A stretch of DNA of 64,000 nucleotides from Vibrio cidicii (GCF_009763805.1 NZ_CP046804.1:1674001-1738000), one strand, 5' to 3'; shown: positions 44,271-52,330, numbered from the stretch's first letter. Notes: generated by a model from the letters alone, not told the origin. Program-made: numbers and translations.

Positions 44271-44628
44271 GAGGAAAGTTGGTAAACGTGTGAATGGTGT
44301 AAATCCGTTTGAGGAATCGATTGTAGAGCTTCCATCGTCTAAAATGTCAAAAACATTAGGATATTGCTATTTGATGGAAGAACACGCTGCATACATCATT
44401 AGCTACACTGGAAAGGACAAAGGTGAACTGCTAAAAGTTGCTAAATACGCTGATCGAATTTATAACATCATTAAAGAAGCATACGACAAATACAACACGC
44501 CAGAGCTTAGAAATGAACTTGAACTTAAATTTAAGGACAAAATCAAAGAGCAGTATGGCGTTGAAGCCGCTCAAAAGCTTGAATCAACTAAGGGCAACAA
44601 ACGTAGTGGTCAACGTCTTCGAGCTTAA
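44209..44628 (+). CDS. ArdC-like antirestriction protein, catalytic C-terminal part (frameshifted)
   Basis: Leaving out the T at 44247 joins this frame to the one before it and restores HEFLHATQAIDKR, a full HExxH. The following EESIVELPSSKMSKTLGY and HAAYIISY match the ArdC blocks EELVAEL and AAYIxSWL, where the third zinc ligand (Glu) lies. There is no ribosome site for an independent start at 44209, so the usable coding part is from about 44248 on. The joined gene would encode about 445 aa. A TTGCAA dyad and a strong terminator follow. Confidence 0.6.
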   Translation: MHTTLPLCVMSFCHATQAIDKRKVGKRVNGVNPFEESIVELPSSKMSKTLGYCYLMEEHAAYIISYTGKDKGELLKVAKYADRIYNIIKEAYDKYNTPELRNELELKFKDKIKEQYGVEAAQKLESTKGNKRSGQRLRA

Positions 44629-44640
44629 AAATAGTAAGAA

Positions 44641-44655
44641 TTGCAAACTTTGCAA
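44641..44655. repeat. TTGCAA-N3-TTGCAA dyad element
   Basis: TTGCAA-ACT-TTGCAA, exact copy, between the ArdC-like stop and its terminator. Confidence 0.8.
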
Positions 44656-44669
44656 TTTTACCAAAATAG

Positions 44670-44698
44670 AAAAAGGACACTGTTATAGTGTCCTTTTT
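44670..44698 (+). terminator. Terminator of the ArdC-like gene
   Basis: Perfect 12-bp stem AAAAAGGACACT/AGTGTCCTTTTT with 5-base loop. Confidence 0.85.
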
Positions 44699-44830
44699 AC
44701 GTTCGACATCTAAAATGTCATAGAAACAAAAAAAACTGATTTAAGCTAAATGTATTTTAGTTAAATGTCATTTTCTTAATCAGTTTACCATGCTATTAAA
44801 ATCATTCAAGAAATTAGATGAAAACAAAAA

Positions 44831-44852
44831 AGAGAAGACATTCGCCTTCTCT
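44831..44852 (-). terminator. Terminator of the 44868-45488 gene
   Basis: AGAGAAG/CTTCTCT with a T-run to the left. Confidence 0.75.
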
Positions 44853-44867
44853 AATTTTTCTGTCATT

Positions 44868-45488
44868 TTATGCTATTTCTTTGATTCTGTGTTGTTGATT
44901 CCATCTAATTCTGCTGTGATAAATTGCTATAAAAGCTGTAAATATAAGCGTCCACGGAAACAAACCGCTAAACAGTTCTATATGTACAGCACCTTGATAT
45001 GTAATTAACGATAGAAATGTCGTTAAACATGAGGCTTGAATTACATTGATAACGCTTACTATCTGATTGTCAGTTGAATCAAATGAAATTATTGTGCAGA
45101 TGCTGACTGAAATGACAATCGAAAACATCGCCGCTGAAAAGCAAATATATTGAATAAATACAGATTCTAAGTTCAGTAACGTGTTAAAAATCAATATCAA
45201 ATTCACTAATGAGATTGTCAACAAGATAGCTACAACAGAAATTATGACAAATCTCTTGAAAATAGCTACTTCCATATCTCTCATCAAATCTACGGGATAC
45301 AACACGACTAAGCATAAGATAGCTGCGACTTGGAACATAAAACCGCTCACTGGTATCGCAAACCCATGCTGCTGTAAAACGCCATCTCTGAACATCTCAA
45401 AAAAATCTCCACCTGCGAATGCAACAAAAACGATGCTTGCAACCATCAATATTTTTAATAAAGTTAATAATATTTCTTTCATTTTCAT
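44868..45488 (-). CDS. Polytopic membrane protein, 206 aa
   Basis: The start at 45488 has GGAG 10 bases upstream. Six or so transmembrane helices are evident: near residues 5-24, 38-60, 70-95, 100-120, 140-158 and 168-190. Few charged residues are present apart from the C-terminus (RIRWNQQHRIKEIA). The family is not recognised. Monocistronic, with promoter at 45524-45551. Confidence 0.6.
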   Translation of the reverse strand: MKMKEILLTLLKILMVASIVFVAFAGGDFFEMFRDGVLQQHGFAIPVSGFMFQVAAILCLVVLYPVDLMRDMEVAIFKRFVIISVVAILLTISLVNLILIFNTLLNLESVFIQYICFSAAMFSIVISVSICTIISFDSTDNQIVSVINVIQASCLTTFLSLITYQGAVHIELFSGLFPWTLIFTAFIAIYHSRIRWNQQHRIKEIA

Positions 45489-45523
45489 TTTAAGAACTCT
45501 CCTTTTTTCAGTTTCCTTATTAT

Positions 45524-45551
45524 TATTTACCATTTAATTTTTAAATAACAA
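45524..45551 (-). promoter_or_regulatory. Promoter of the 45488 gene
   Basis: TTGTTA-N16-TAAATA with TGG before the -10. Confidence 0.65.
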
Positions 45552-45672
45552 ATTATTTATAATATTCTGATAATCAAATAATTAAATATTGTTGCAAATA
45601 CAAATAAAACTACAAATACAAAAGTTTTGAACATAATAATATTTTATTGGATAAATTATCAAAGTTTTAGTA

Positions 45673-45700
45673 TTGACTAATTATATAATTGATTTATGAT
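45673..45700 (+). promoter_or_regulatory. Promoter of the 45743 gene
   Basis: TTGACT-N16-TATGAT. A second possible -10 (TGA-TAAATT) follows. Confidence 0.5.
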
Positions 45701-45742
45701 AAATTAAGAAAAGTCAAATAATAATTAAAAAAGGAAGTAAAT

Positions 45743-46045
45743 ATGAAAAACATATCTGACAAAAATAAAATAGAAATAATGAAAGCAATTAAAAACATAG
45801 TAGTTTTTGAACGCTTGAAACAACGTGAAATCGCAGAACTATTAGACATCAAACAACCACGAGTTTCTGATTTGTTGTCGTTAAAACACGACAGATTCTC
45901 TCTTGATATCTTGATGGGATACTTGGAGAAGTTTGGATGTGTAGTGAGTTTTGAGATGAATGAATTGACTAACAGAAAAACTAATTTAGTCTCTGCAAAG
46001 GTTTTAAGATGTAAAACAAGCTATCGTTCAATATTGCCAAAATAA
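45743..46045 (+). CDS. XRE-family helix-turn-helix protein (HigA-antitoxin-like)
   Basis: A 100-aa protein whose centre, KQREIAELLDIKQPRVSDLL (about residues 30-49), is an XRE helix-turn-helix. The following DILMGYLEKFGCVVSFEM is typical of the short HTH_37/HigA-type antitoxins. No toxin gene lies beside it: the upstream gene is a membrane protein on the other strand and the downstream gene is convergent. So it is either an orphan or a simple regulator. Confidence 0.7.
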   Translation: MKNISDKNKIEIMKAIKNIVVFERLKQREIAELLDIKQPRVSDLLSLKHDRFSLDILMGYLEKFGCVVSFEMNELTNRKTNLVSAKVLRCKTSYRSILPK

Positions 46046-46050
46046 GAAAA

Positions 46051-46066
46051 CCCCGATAATTCGGGG
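46051..46066. terminator. Bidirectional terminator
   Basis: CCCCGA/TCGGGG with loop TAAT and T-run, between convergent genes. GC-rich for this window. Confidence 0.85.
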
Positions 46067-46077
46067 CTTTTTCATTT

Positions 46078-47076
46078 CTACCTGTATGTTACTTGAATCG
46101 TTGTTTTACATTGTTCGCAAGCAAACTCTTGCTTGTTCCATTTCATGTTAGATTCATAATTATCAGCTACTAAGCATAAACAAGCATTTCGATGTCCGCA
46201 ACAATCAAAATCAGGAACTGAGTCATGCACTTTACCAACCTTAAACTGTTCAAGAACTGATTCAGATTCGCTTGAAAGTAATGTCCAAGATTCAAAATCA
46301 TATGATATTTCAAGCATATCGTCACAACTATCACAAGAATAAAGAGAGTTAACTTCATCGAAAGAAACAAGTTCTTCAGATTCATGATATAGCACACCAC
46401 CACATGCACAACGATACCAAATTTCGTGTTCAATCACACTTTCAGTAATGTGCGCTGTTGCAGAACATCCAATGACGTTTGAATCAAATACAATTCCATT
46501 GCAGAAAAGCTGATATTCGAGCAAAGCATCGTGATTATAGATAATGTATGACAGCTCATACTTATTTTTAACGTGTATCAAATTATTAAACTCAATCTGA
46601 ATCGTAGCTACTTTGCAAACAAACGTGTCTAAATCATTCAGTATCAGCGATAGAGTTCCTTTGTACCCTAAATCTACACACTTTTTCATTTCAGCAAGAA
46701 CAAGAGAACCAGAACCGCAGCAAATATCGCTGACAGTTTGGTGATCACTTTCTTTCGGCTTGCCAAGCATCGCAGAAACAGCTTGTGACAACTCTTGAGG
46801 CGTAAAGTGTTGTGCTTTTCGAGAATACTTGCCATTACACAACACATTCAGTTCAGCCATTAACTCGCCTAACACATCTCTGAACGGCTTATCTTGCACT
46901 TCATTAACGTATGCGATAGAAAACTCATCATACACAGCTTGAAGATGCTGATACTTTTTCTCTATTTTGCCGAGTATTACGAATTGGTAAGACATTTCAA
47001 CTAATGACTCGAACAGATGTTTTTTATTTATAAGCAACTTGTCAGAAGCTGTTTCGATTATTTTTAGTAAACTCAT
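46078..47076 (-). CDS. Degenerate N6-DNA methyltransferase with zinc-ribbon tail
   Basis: 332 aa. The first 200 residues follow an HsdM-type N6-methyltransferase: HFTPQEL (90-96), AdoMet motif DICCGSGSL (117-125) and the acidic NDLD (147-150). Where catalytic NPPF/Y is expected, the sequence reads FDSNVIGCSA (187-196), so the enzyme is probably unable to methylate adenine. From about 210 on it has several Cys pairs (CACGG, CDSCDD, CCGH, CEQCK), zinc-ribbon-like. The start overlaps the upstream GNAT-like stop (TAATG). A second, split version of this set lies at 59-61 kb. AdoMet or DNA-end sensing, or antirestriction, are possible roles. Confidence 0.6.
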   Translation of the reverse strand: MSLLKIIETASDKLLINKKHLFESLVEMSYQFVILGKIEKKYQHLQAVYDEFSIAYVNEVQDKPFRDVLGELMAELNVLCNGKYSRKAQHFTPQELSQAVSAMLGKPKESDHQTVSDICCGSGSLVLAEMKKCVDLGYKGTLSLILNDLDTFVCKVATIQIEFNNLIHVKNKYELSYIIYNHDALLEYQLFCNGIVFDSNVIGCSATAHITESVIEHEIWYRCACGGVLYHESEELVSFDEVNSLYSCDSCDDMLEISYDFESWTLLSSESESVLEQFKVGKVHDSVPDFDCCGHRNACLCLVADNYESNMKWNKQEFACEQCKTTIQVTYR

Positions 47077-47966
47077 TAGGCTGCTTCTCTCATTTCAATT
47101 TCAGAATGAGCAATCACTTTTAAAGCAATTTCCACTAATTCTTCTATCAATGAAAAAATCTCGTTTATTTCATCTGTCGCTTCTTCTTTCTTAGATAGAA
47201 TTGTGAAATCTTTGTGCAGTTCTGCAAAACATTCAATAATTTCATCTTTACTTAAAATCGTGTCATCTTCTACATCAAGCCACGCGACGATTTTTTGCCA
47301 TTCTTCAACAATATTTTCATTCCCTGATTTTATTTTAGCACCATCTATTATCGATTTAAGATTTGCTACAAGCCATGCTACTTCTTGATCAAGTTCTAAA
47401 TGTTCTATGAAAGAGTGAAAATGTGTTTTAATCGAACTTTCTTTTGAAACAAAGTGCGATAAATCTACGACATATTTAATAGTTGGTGTACCTGTTAAAT
47501 CGATAATATCTTTGTCTTTGAGAATAAAATTCTGATTTTCTGTCATCAAGATTTTATTAAAACCGACGTTCAAAAAACCTTTGTATTGCATGTTCACGAT
47601 TCGATCATCTACTTTGATCATAAGTTTAGAATCATGAGTTTCTAAAACGTCATAAAACAAATCTAAAGTTGTAGAAAGCTCGACTTCTTGTGCAAAATCT
47701 ATTGAAATGTAGAGACTTTTCAAACAGATAAATTTCGGATATTCAGCCATCGACTCAAACAAACCACAACATTTTACTGTATTATCTTCATCAACAACAA
47801 AAGCCGTTTTGATTGTCGTTTGTTTAGTTTTAACCTTATTTTTCAGACGATTAAAAACTTCTCGCGTTTTCTTTTTACAGCCATCTTCTTGTCGTCTAAA
47901 ACATTCTAACGCAAATTTGATTGCTGAAATGTCATTAGTTTGTAGTTCACATTCGTAAAAGTTCAT
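47076..47966 (-). CDS. GNAT-like protein, 296 aa
   Basis: The start at 47966 follows AGGAGAAG. Residues about 45-140 show the GNAT strand and helix order: two strands (TAFVVDEDNTVKCCGLF), a central strand (CLKSLYISID), a helix, then KLMIKVDDRIV and the YKGFLNVGF segment like the family's terminal YxKxGF. The Q/RxxGxG/A acetyl-CoA loop is not clear, so it may be degenerate. The last 150 residues are helical. It is coupled to the methyltransferase-like gene by a TAATG overlap. The partner locus at 60 kb also has a GNAT gene in this place. Confidence 0.45.
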   Translation of the reverse strand: MNFYECELQTNDISAIKFALECFRRQEDGCKKKTREVFNRLKNKVKTKQTTIKTAFVVDEDNTVKCCGLFESMAEYPKFICLKSLYISIDFAQEVELSTTLDLFYDVLETHDSKLMIKVDDRIVNMQYKGFLNVGFNKILMTENQNFILKDKDIIDLTGTPTIKYVVDLSHFVSKESSIKTHFHSFIEHLELDQEVAWLVANLKSIIDGAKIKSGNENIVEEWQKIVAWLDVEDDTILSKDEIIECFAELHKDFTILSKKEEATDEINEIFSLIEELVEIALKVIAHSEIEMREAA

Positions 47967-48079
47967 AATTTCTTCTCCTTTTGGTTTAATTGTTATTGTC
48001 AAAGAGAAGTCCGTTTCGTATAAGTTCAGTTAATTTATTTACTCATAGTTGTTTTCCGTTTTGTTCTTCAACGGCATTT

Positions 48080-48109
48080 ACAATAGCAAAATTTAATTTA
48101 ATTTGTCAA
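48080..48109 (-). promoter_or_regulatory. Possible promoter of the 47966 operon
   Basis: TTGACA, 18 bp, TATTGT. It lies between the CRP-like site and the gene. Confidence 0.45.
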
Positions 48110-48248
48110 TACAATGATATTGACATCAAAATCCTGTTATGTTAGCCATACTAATTTGCTAACATCTTGAGTTAACTACAGATATTTTTTAATCCATTAA
48201 ATAAACTGCATAAAAACAGAATTGATCTATTTTTATAACAACGATTAT

Positions 48249-48266
48249 TTGTGATTAGTATCACAA
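48249..48266. promoter_or_regulatory. CRP-type site upstream of GNAT/methyltransferase-like locus A
   Basis: TTGTGATTAGTATCACAA contains TGTGA-N6-TCACA, the full CRP consensus. A possible -10 (TTTAAT on the minus strand, 48196-48201) has its centre 59 bp from the centre of the site, the distance of a class I CRP promoter. The gene start is about 290 bp away. The rest of 48003-48348 shows no gene. Confidence 0.6.
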
Positions 48267-48312
48267 TATTTATCAATGTTTTTATTTCTTTGATTTTTAA
48301 AACAACAAAAAA

Positions 48313-48330
48313 GACACTCTTTTGAGTGCC
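48313..48330 (-). terminator. Terminator of the 48349-49113 gene
   Basis: GACACTC/GAGTGCC with T-run to the left. Confidence 0.75.
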
Positions 48331-48348
48331 TTTATTTTTCAAAATCTT

Positions 48349-49113
48349 TTATTGACAGTATGGATCAGTCCATTTTGTAGGATTTCCGCTTGTAGTGTTA
48401 ATCACAATTTGCATATTATTGTATGCATTACAGAATGCAGAGCCAGCAGAAGGCCATGATAATGAGCTTGCGCTCGTATTAACTTCTATAACACCACTTG
48501 TTAGAATATTTTCGTTAATAGTAGCAAAACTTGCTGCGTTGATTCTCGCGCTTGGCGCAGAAGTCATTTTAGACAAATTCAAATTCACGTTGTAAAAATC
48601 ATCTCCTGAGTTTATAGATACGATATTTCCTGAAACATTGCCATTCAGTGTTAAACTTCCACCTAACGTCACATTTCCATTAAAAACAATATTAGATGCA
48701 TTTAAAGTAAAGTTTGCATAGTGATATGTTTGACCCGAAGTGCCTAACAACGCAGTGTCTGATACTGTTATCGTACCTATTGCACTATTCAAACTTTCAG
48801 CAGTTAGAGATTTTGCAGTCAGATCAGAGTATAGATTTTGTAGTTTCGGTAAGACTAAATCACAACCAACATTTACTGAATCATAAATAGCTGTTGCGTC
48901 TTTGTACTCTTCACCGCATGATGGTTTAGGTGTTAAACCACCACCTGTTTGATTTTCTGGCTTAACGTATGCGCCACCGCCTACGATTTGACCTGTCTCA
49001 GCGGCTGGATCGTCCGAAGCAATGTTGAACTTGCCTGTACCTACAAACGATACAAAAGCAGCGTTTGAAGCGAATGTTGTTAATAGAGCTAATGTAATTA
49101 TTGTTTTTTTCAT
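48349..49113 (-). CDS. Exported protein with shared N-terminus and beta-rich C-terminus, 254 aa
   Basis: A signal peptide (MKKTIITLALLTTFASNA) is followed by AFVSFVGTGKFNIASDDP, then a Gly-rich part, then a Cys (PSCGEE). Residues 90-230 are Asn/Ser/Thr/Val-rich with a repeating strand pattern (VTLGGSLTLNGNVSGNIVSI), as in beta-helix or fibre proteins, ending in two Cys. The first 70 residues match those of the 50226-50984 product (AAFV, NIASDDP, GQxxGxGxYV), but the rest does not. Both flank an IcmC-like transfer gene. A surface or pilus-tip adhesin-like role is inferred. Confidence 0.6.
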   Translation of the reverse strand: MKKTIITLALLTTFASNAAFVSFVGTGKFNIASDDPAAETGQIVGGGAYVKPENQTGGGLTPKPSCGEEYKDATAIYDSVNVGCDLVLPKLQNLYSDLTAKSLTAESLNSAIGTITVSDTALLGTSGQTYHYANFTLNASNIVFNGNVTLGGSLTLNGNVSGNIVSINSGDDFYNVNLNLSKMTSAPSARINAASFATINENILTSGVIEVNTSASSLSWPSAGSAFCNAYNNMQIVINTTSGNPTKWTDPYCQ

Positions 49114-49161
49114 TTTTTCCTTCCTTTTTAAATAATGAAATTATAGTTTTGATATATTTAA

Positions 49162-49189
49162 TATTTATCATATAAAATATGATATACAA
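49162..49189 (-). promoter_or_regulatory. Promoter of the 49113 gene
   Basis: TTGTAT-N16-TAAATA with TGA before the -10. Confidence 0.6.
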
Positions 49190-49295
49190 ATTATTTGAAA
49201 AACAAAAAATAACCGAGATATTAAAATACATTTAATTTAAAGTAATAATTGATTTTAAAAAATATAATATTTAATATAGAAGAGTAATAAAAAAA

Positions 49296-49315
49296 GACAC
49301 TCAATTGTGAGTGTC
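49296..49315 (-). terminator. Terminator of the IcmC-like gene
   Basis: Perfect GACACTCA/TGAGTGTC with 4-base loop and T-run to the left. Confidence 0.8.
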
Positions 49316-49323
49316 AATTCTGT

Positions 49324-50001
49324 TTATGTTCCAAATCCTATTAGCTGCAACGTTTCTTTTATGAATTCCAGCGTGTGTGGCAAGTCAATGATTAGTGCTG
49401 CAAGAATCATTGTTACAATTGACTTGCCATACGTTGCTCTTCCTTGCCCTTCTGACGTTAGTTTTAAACCATAAATTCCTTTTGCAAAATATATCAGACC
49501 GATAAACTGAAAAAGTCCGACAATCACTTTTGCATTTTCTTTTAAAACATCGCCTTTACCGCTTTCCATTTCATCAACCTTATCGGCAATGTCACCCAAT
49601 ATCTCTGAATTGGTAGAATCCCAACAATTATCTGTATGCAGATCTTTCGAATCTTCAATTGAATCGTTAAGAACAAAACAATAGCCCTTATCACTTCCAA
49701 GTAAGCTGCTTATCATAGAACCAGCAGTGCCTGAATAGTTAAATGCTAAAGCTCCTGCAAAAAATGTAACAATGATTGCACTTGGAAAAGCTTTTGTATC
49801 ATTACGATCTTCCGTTCTTCTTTTTAATTTTAATGCTGCTTGATACATCATAATCAGTCCAAGAAACATAACAAAGATTGTAAGAACATAATAAAGTGAA
49901 CTTACCAATCTCATTCTCTCTTCTACTTCCCCAGCGGCAAAAGAAACAGGTGCAAACGCTGTTAAAAATGTTGTGAGGAAGAATAATAATTTTTTATACA
50001 T
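49324..50001 (-). CDS. IcmC/DotE-like T4BSS membrane protein, 225 aa
   Basis: Signal-type helix at 1-22 (ending VSFA), then membrane helices at about 34-55, 72-88, 155-178 and 196-212. The segment after the second helix, LKLKRRTEDRND, and the end GKSIVTMILAALIIDLPHTL with following LIGFG resemble the IcmC/DotE (IncI TraQ/TraR-type) small membrane proteins, whose last helix follows a Gly-Lys step. It is longer than usual because of a soluble insert of about 60 residues between helices. Together with the IcmD-like protein at 11.5 kb it supports an I-type transfer system. Confidence 0.55.
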   Translation of the reverse strand: MYKKLLFFLTTFLTAFAPVSFAAGEVEERMRLVSSLYYVLTIFVMFLGLIMMYQAALKLKRRTEDRNDTKAFPSAIIVTFFAGALAFNYSGTAGSMISSLLGSDKGYCFVLNDSIEDSKDLHTDNCWDSTNSEILGDIADKVDEMESGKGDVLKENAKVIVGLFQFIGLIYFAKGIYGLKLTSEGQGRATYGKSIVTMILAALIIDLPHTLEFIKETLQLIGFGT

Positions 50002-50063
50002 AACTTCATCCTTGATATTTATCGCTTAAATATTTGTATTAAATATTTTTTAATGTTAATTAT

Positions 50064-50091
50064 TCATTAACATATATAATCAGATATACAA
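50064..50091 (-). promoter_or_regulatory. Promoter of the IcmC-like gene
   Basis: TTGTAT-N16-TAATGA with TGT before the -10. Confidence 0.5.
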
Positions 50092-50197
50092 ATAATCAGA
50101 GCTTGATAAAATCAGATGAGTTATGAAAATTATTTGAAGTAAAAGAAAAACCATTTAATAAGTAATATGATATTTAATATATAACTGCAAAAAAAAA

Positions 50198-50215
50198 GAC
50201 ACTCGGTTGAGTGTC
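50198..50215 (-). terminator. Terminator of the 50226-50984 gene
   Basis: Perfect GACACTC/GAGTGTC with 4-base loop and T-run to the left. Confidence 0.8.
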
Positions 50216-50225
50216 ATTTTATATA

Positions 50226-50984
50226 TTAAAATTCAGGTGAATTTTCAAAAGTTAGTGAACTGCCCATTGAAAAACTTTTGGGATACCATCTCGCTGATGA
50301 TGTATTCCAGCTACTAATGTTTTGATTAAATGCAGATGCGTACTCAAATGTATAATCAAAATATTTGACGTTTGACGTATCCCATTTATCAAGTGGTTGA
50401 TTGAAACTCGATGCATTTTTAAACGTGTTCATCAAATTAGTAGCATTTGACAGGTTCCAGTCGTTTAACGGTTGATTAAATGCAGTCGCGCCTTCAAACA
50501 TGTATGAGAAGTTCGTACCATTTGCAACGTTCCATCTACTTATATCTTGGTTAAAAGACGAGTTTCTGAACATGTACTGAAAGGTTAAGCCGCTTGATAC
50601 ATTCCAGCCCGTGATATCGTAATCAACTGACAAACCATCAAATAACCTTGAAAAATCAGTGATTGTTGATACACAGGCTTTTGAATAGTCAGCACCTGAA
50701 CCAATTAGATAACGCAATTCTTCTCGCGTGAGTTCTTCACCGACACATGAATTTACTGGTTCATCAGGATTAGGATTAGGCTGTTCAGTTTCACTACCGC
50801 CCCCATTTGAAGGCTTGGTTATGACATACTGACCATCTCCGATCACTTGCCCTATCTCACCATTCGGATCATCAGACGCTATATTGTACGTAACTCCTGA
50901 ACCTTCACCGCCAATTATTGCTACAAACGCTGCTTGAGCTGTAATCGTTGAGAGTATTATTATGCTTAGTATTGTTTTTTTCAT
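50226..50984 (-). CDS. Exported DUF285 (BspA-like) repeat protein, 252 aa
   Basis: A signal peptide (MKKTILSIIILSTITAQA) is followed by AFVAIIGG, NIASDDP and GQVIGDGQYV, in common with the 48349-49113 product, and then a Pro/Asn-rich linker. Residues about 105-240 are DUF285 repeats of about 25 aa: FNQDISRWNV, FNQPLNDWNLSNATNL, FNQPLDKWDTSNV, FNQNISSWNT. DUF285/BspA-type repeats are surface, adhesion-like modules of bacteria and phage tails. Beside a transfer gene, it may act in contact with recipient cells. Such a role is inferred. Confidence 0.7.
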   Translation of the reverse strand: MKKTILSIIILSTITAQAAFVAIIGGEGSGVTYNIASDDPNGEIGQVIGDGQYVITKPSNGGGSETEQPNPNPDEPVNSCVGEELTREELRYLIGSGADYSKACVSTITDFSRLFDGLSVDYDITGWNVSSGLTFQYMFRNSSFNQDISRWNVANGTNFSYMFEGATAFNQPLNDWNLSNATNLMNTFKNASSFNQPLDKWDTSNVKYFDYTFEYASAFNQNISSWNTSSARWYPKSFSMGSSLTFENSPEF

Positions 50985-51031
50985 TTTCTCCTTCCTTTTT
51001 TTTGATTTGAAAAATCCATTTCATATTATTT

Positions 51032-51059
51032 GTTGTATCATAGAAAAAAAGTTATACAA
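51032..51059 (-). promoter_or_regulatory. Promoter of the 50984 gene
   Basis: TTGTAT-N16-TACAAC with TGA before the -10. Confidence 0.55.
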
Positions 51060-51139
51060 CTTAAGTGATATTTAAATCATTCCATTTCATCCATTTTCTA
51101 TGTAGATAAACAATAATCGAATCCATCATTTAAAAACAA

Positions 51140-51165
51140 AAAAAAGAGCGCATAAGCACTCTTCA
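51140..51165 (-). terminator. Terminator of the 51186-51353 gene
   Basis: Stem AGAGCGC/GCACTCT (one mismatch) with T-run to the left. Confidence 0.65.
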
Positions 51166-51185
51166 ATTTCTGGTTGTTTAAGGAT

Positions 51186-51353
51186 TTAGTTCAGCATGAC
51201 AATATGTTGTTCAGTCCATCCTTTCTGCCATTCTTGATATAGTTCTTCATTGTCAGTATTGCGGAACGGATTAAAATATTTATTGTATCCCTGCATTCGC
51301 GTTAAAACACCGTCCTCAAATGCTTCCAATTTCGTGTTAAGTTCTCTATCCAT
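51186..51353 (-). CDS. RMF/CrpP-like small protein, 55 aa
   Basis: ATG at 51353 with AGGAGAG upstream. The product has the A-x(2)-G...NPF...W-x(2)-GW pattern (AFEDGVLTRMQGY, YFNPFRN, EWQKGWTEQ) of the ribosome modulation factor-like family. RMF holds ribosomes in 100S dimers; plasmid and phage relatives such as CrpP are of debated function. The promoter at 51388-51415 is of the common type. The call is by pattern; the length agrees with the family (50-65 aa). Confidence 0.5.
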   Translation of the reverse strand: MDRELNTKLEAFEDGVLTRMQGYNKYFNPFRNTDNEELYQEWQKGWTEQHIVMLN

Positions 51354-51387
51354 ACTGCACTCTCCTTTTTTTTGTCTTCATAATTAT

Positions 51388-51415
51388 ATATTACATCGTA
51401 TTTTTCTTTGAACAA
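51388..51415 (-). promoter_or_regulatory. Promoter of the RMF-like gene
   Basis: TTGTTC-N16-TAATAT. Confidence 0.55.
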
Positions 51416-51568
51416 ATCACAAACCAAAAAATTGAACGTTTTTCTTTTAACTATGATAAATAATTTTTGCATCTATAAAAATTATTATATAAAGAACAGC
51501 TTTTAATATTGAATTAAAAGCAATGCATGTTATACGAATAATAACCATAACAAATAAGGATATATAAT

Positions 51569-52330
51569 ATGAACAAACAAGAATTGAACTTTTTAAATCA
51601 ATACGTCAACGTCAGAATGCCAAGAAACGCGAGTGAATGGACAGATCATTATGCGTTTTTAGCGGTAGCTTCTGGAATCGATGTGGACCTAATCATGGAA
51701 AAAGCTAAGATCTTAATGAACTTGAACGTACAGCATCAAAAGCTTCTGAGAAGTGATCCTGAAAAAATAATGAAAGAATTTGAATCGAAGCGCGATGTTG
51801 TGTTTGCCAATGCGTCAACATACTTTGTTAATATGTTCGGCTTTGATCTTACATCTGCATACGATATGCAGACAGTATGGAATGGCTTGTTCAGTAAATT
51901 TGGCAAAACTAAAATCGTTAAGCGTTTATTCGCAGACGAGATGATCAAAGTCTATAACGCGATTAACATAAATAGAGCACTTAACACTGCTTATCATGCA
52001 GAGCTTCAAGCAATAGGTGTTAACGCTGACACTATCAAATCAATCTTAAAATCATGGACAGTTAAAGACACAAAAGAGAGCGCACAAGCGTATCGTATTG
52101 CTTACAAACAATTTGAATCAGAACTTGTTGAACATTATAAACTTATGCATTCGATTGAATCTGAATCAACGCTGCAAAACGTTAAGTTAGAACATGTAGT
52201 AGATAGACTAATTAAGTCACATCATTTCGATCAAACAGACAAAGAATTTAACAAGTATCAATTCCATGCCTTACCAGACATTATGCTTATCAAGCTTTGC
52301 TTCTCTCAATCGATAAACAAAACTCTATAA
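51569..52330 (+). CDS. Hypothetical protein, 253 aa
   Basis: A soluble helical protein. ATAAGGA precedes the ATG. No motif, membrane segment or Cys pair is seen. It is convergent with the acidic repeat protein gene and shares a terminator with it. The family is not recognised. Confidence 0.6.
   Translation: MNKQELNFLNQYVNVRMPRNASEWTDHYAFLAVASGIDVDLIMEKAKILMNLNVQHQKLLRSDPEKIMKEFESKRDVVFANASTYFVNMFGFDLTSAYDMQTVWNGLFSKFGKTKIVKRLFADEMIKVYNAININRALNTAYHAELQAIGVNADTIKSILKSWTVKDTKESAQAYRIAYKQFESELVEHYKLMHSIESESTLQNVKLEHVVDRLIKSHHFDQTDKEFNKYQFHALPDIMLIKLCFSQSINKTL

Noticed and set aside
45743..46045. Toxin-antitoxin pair
   Set aside because: Only the antitoxin-like HTH protein is seen. No toxin frame lies on either side.
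48349..50984. A shufflon (recombinase-driven exchange of C-termini)
   Set aside because: No inverted crossover repeats or site-specific recombinase gene were seen here. The two N-termini are diverged in DNA, which points to old duplication.
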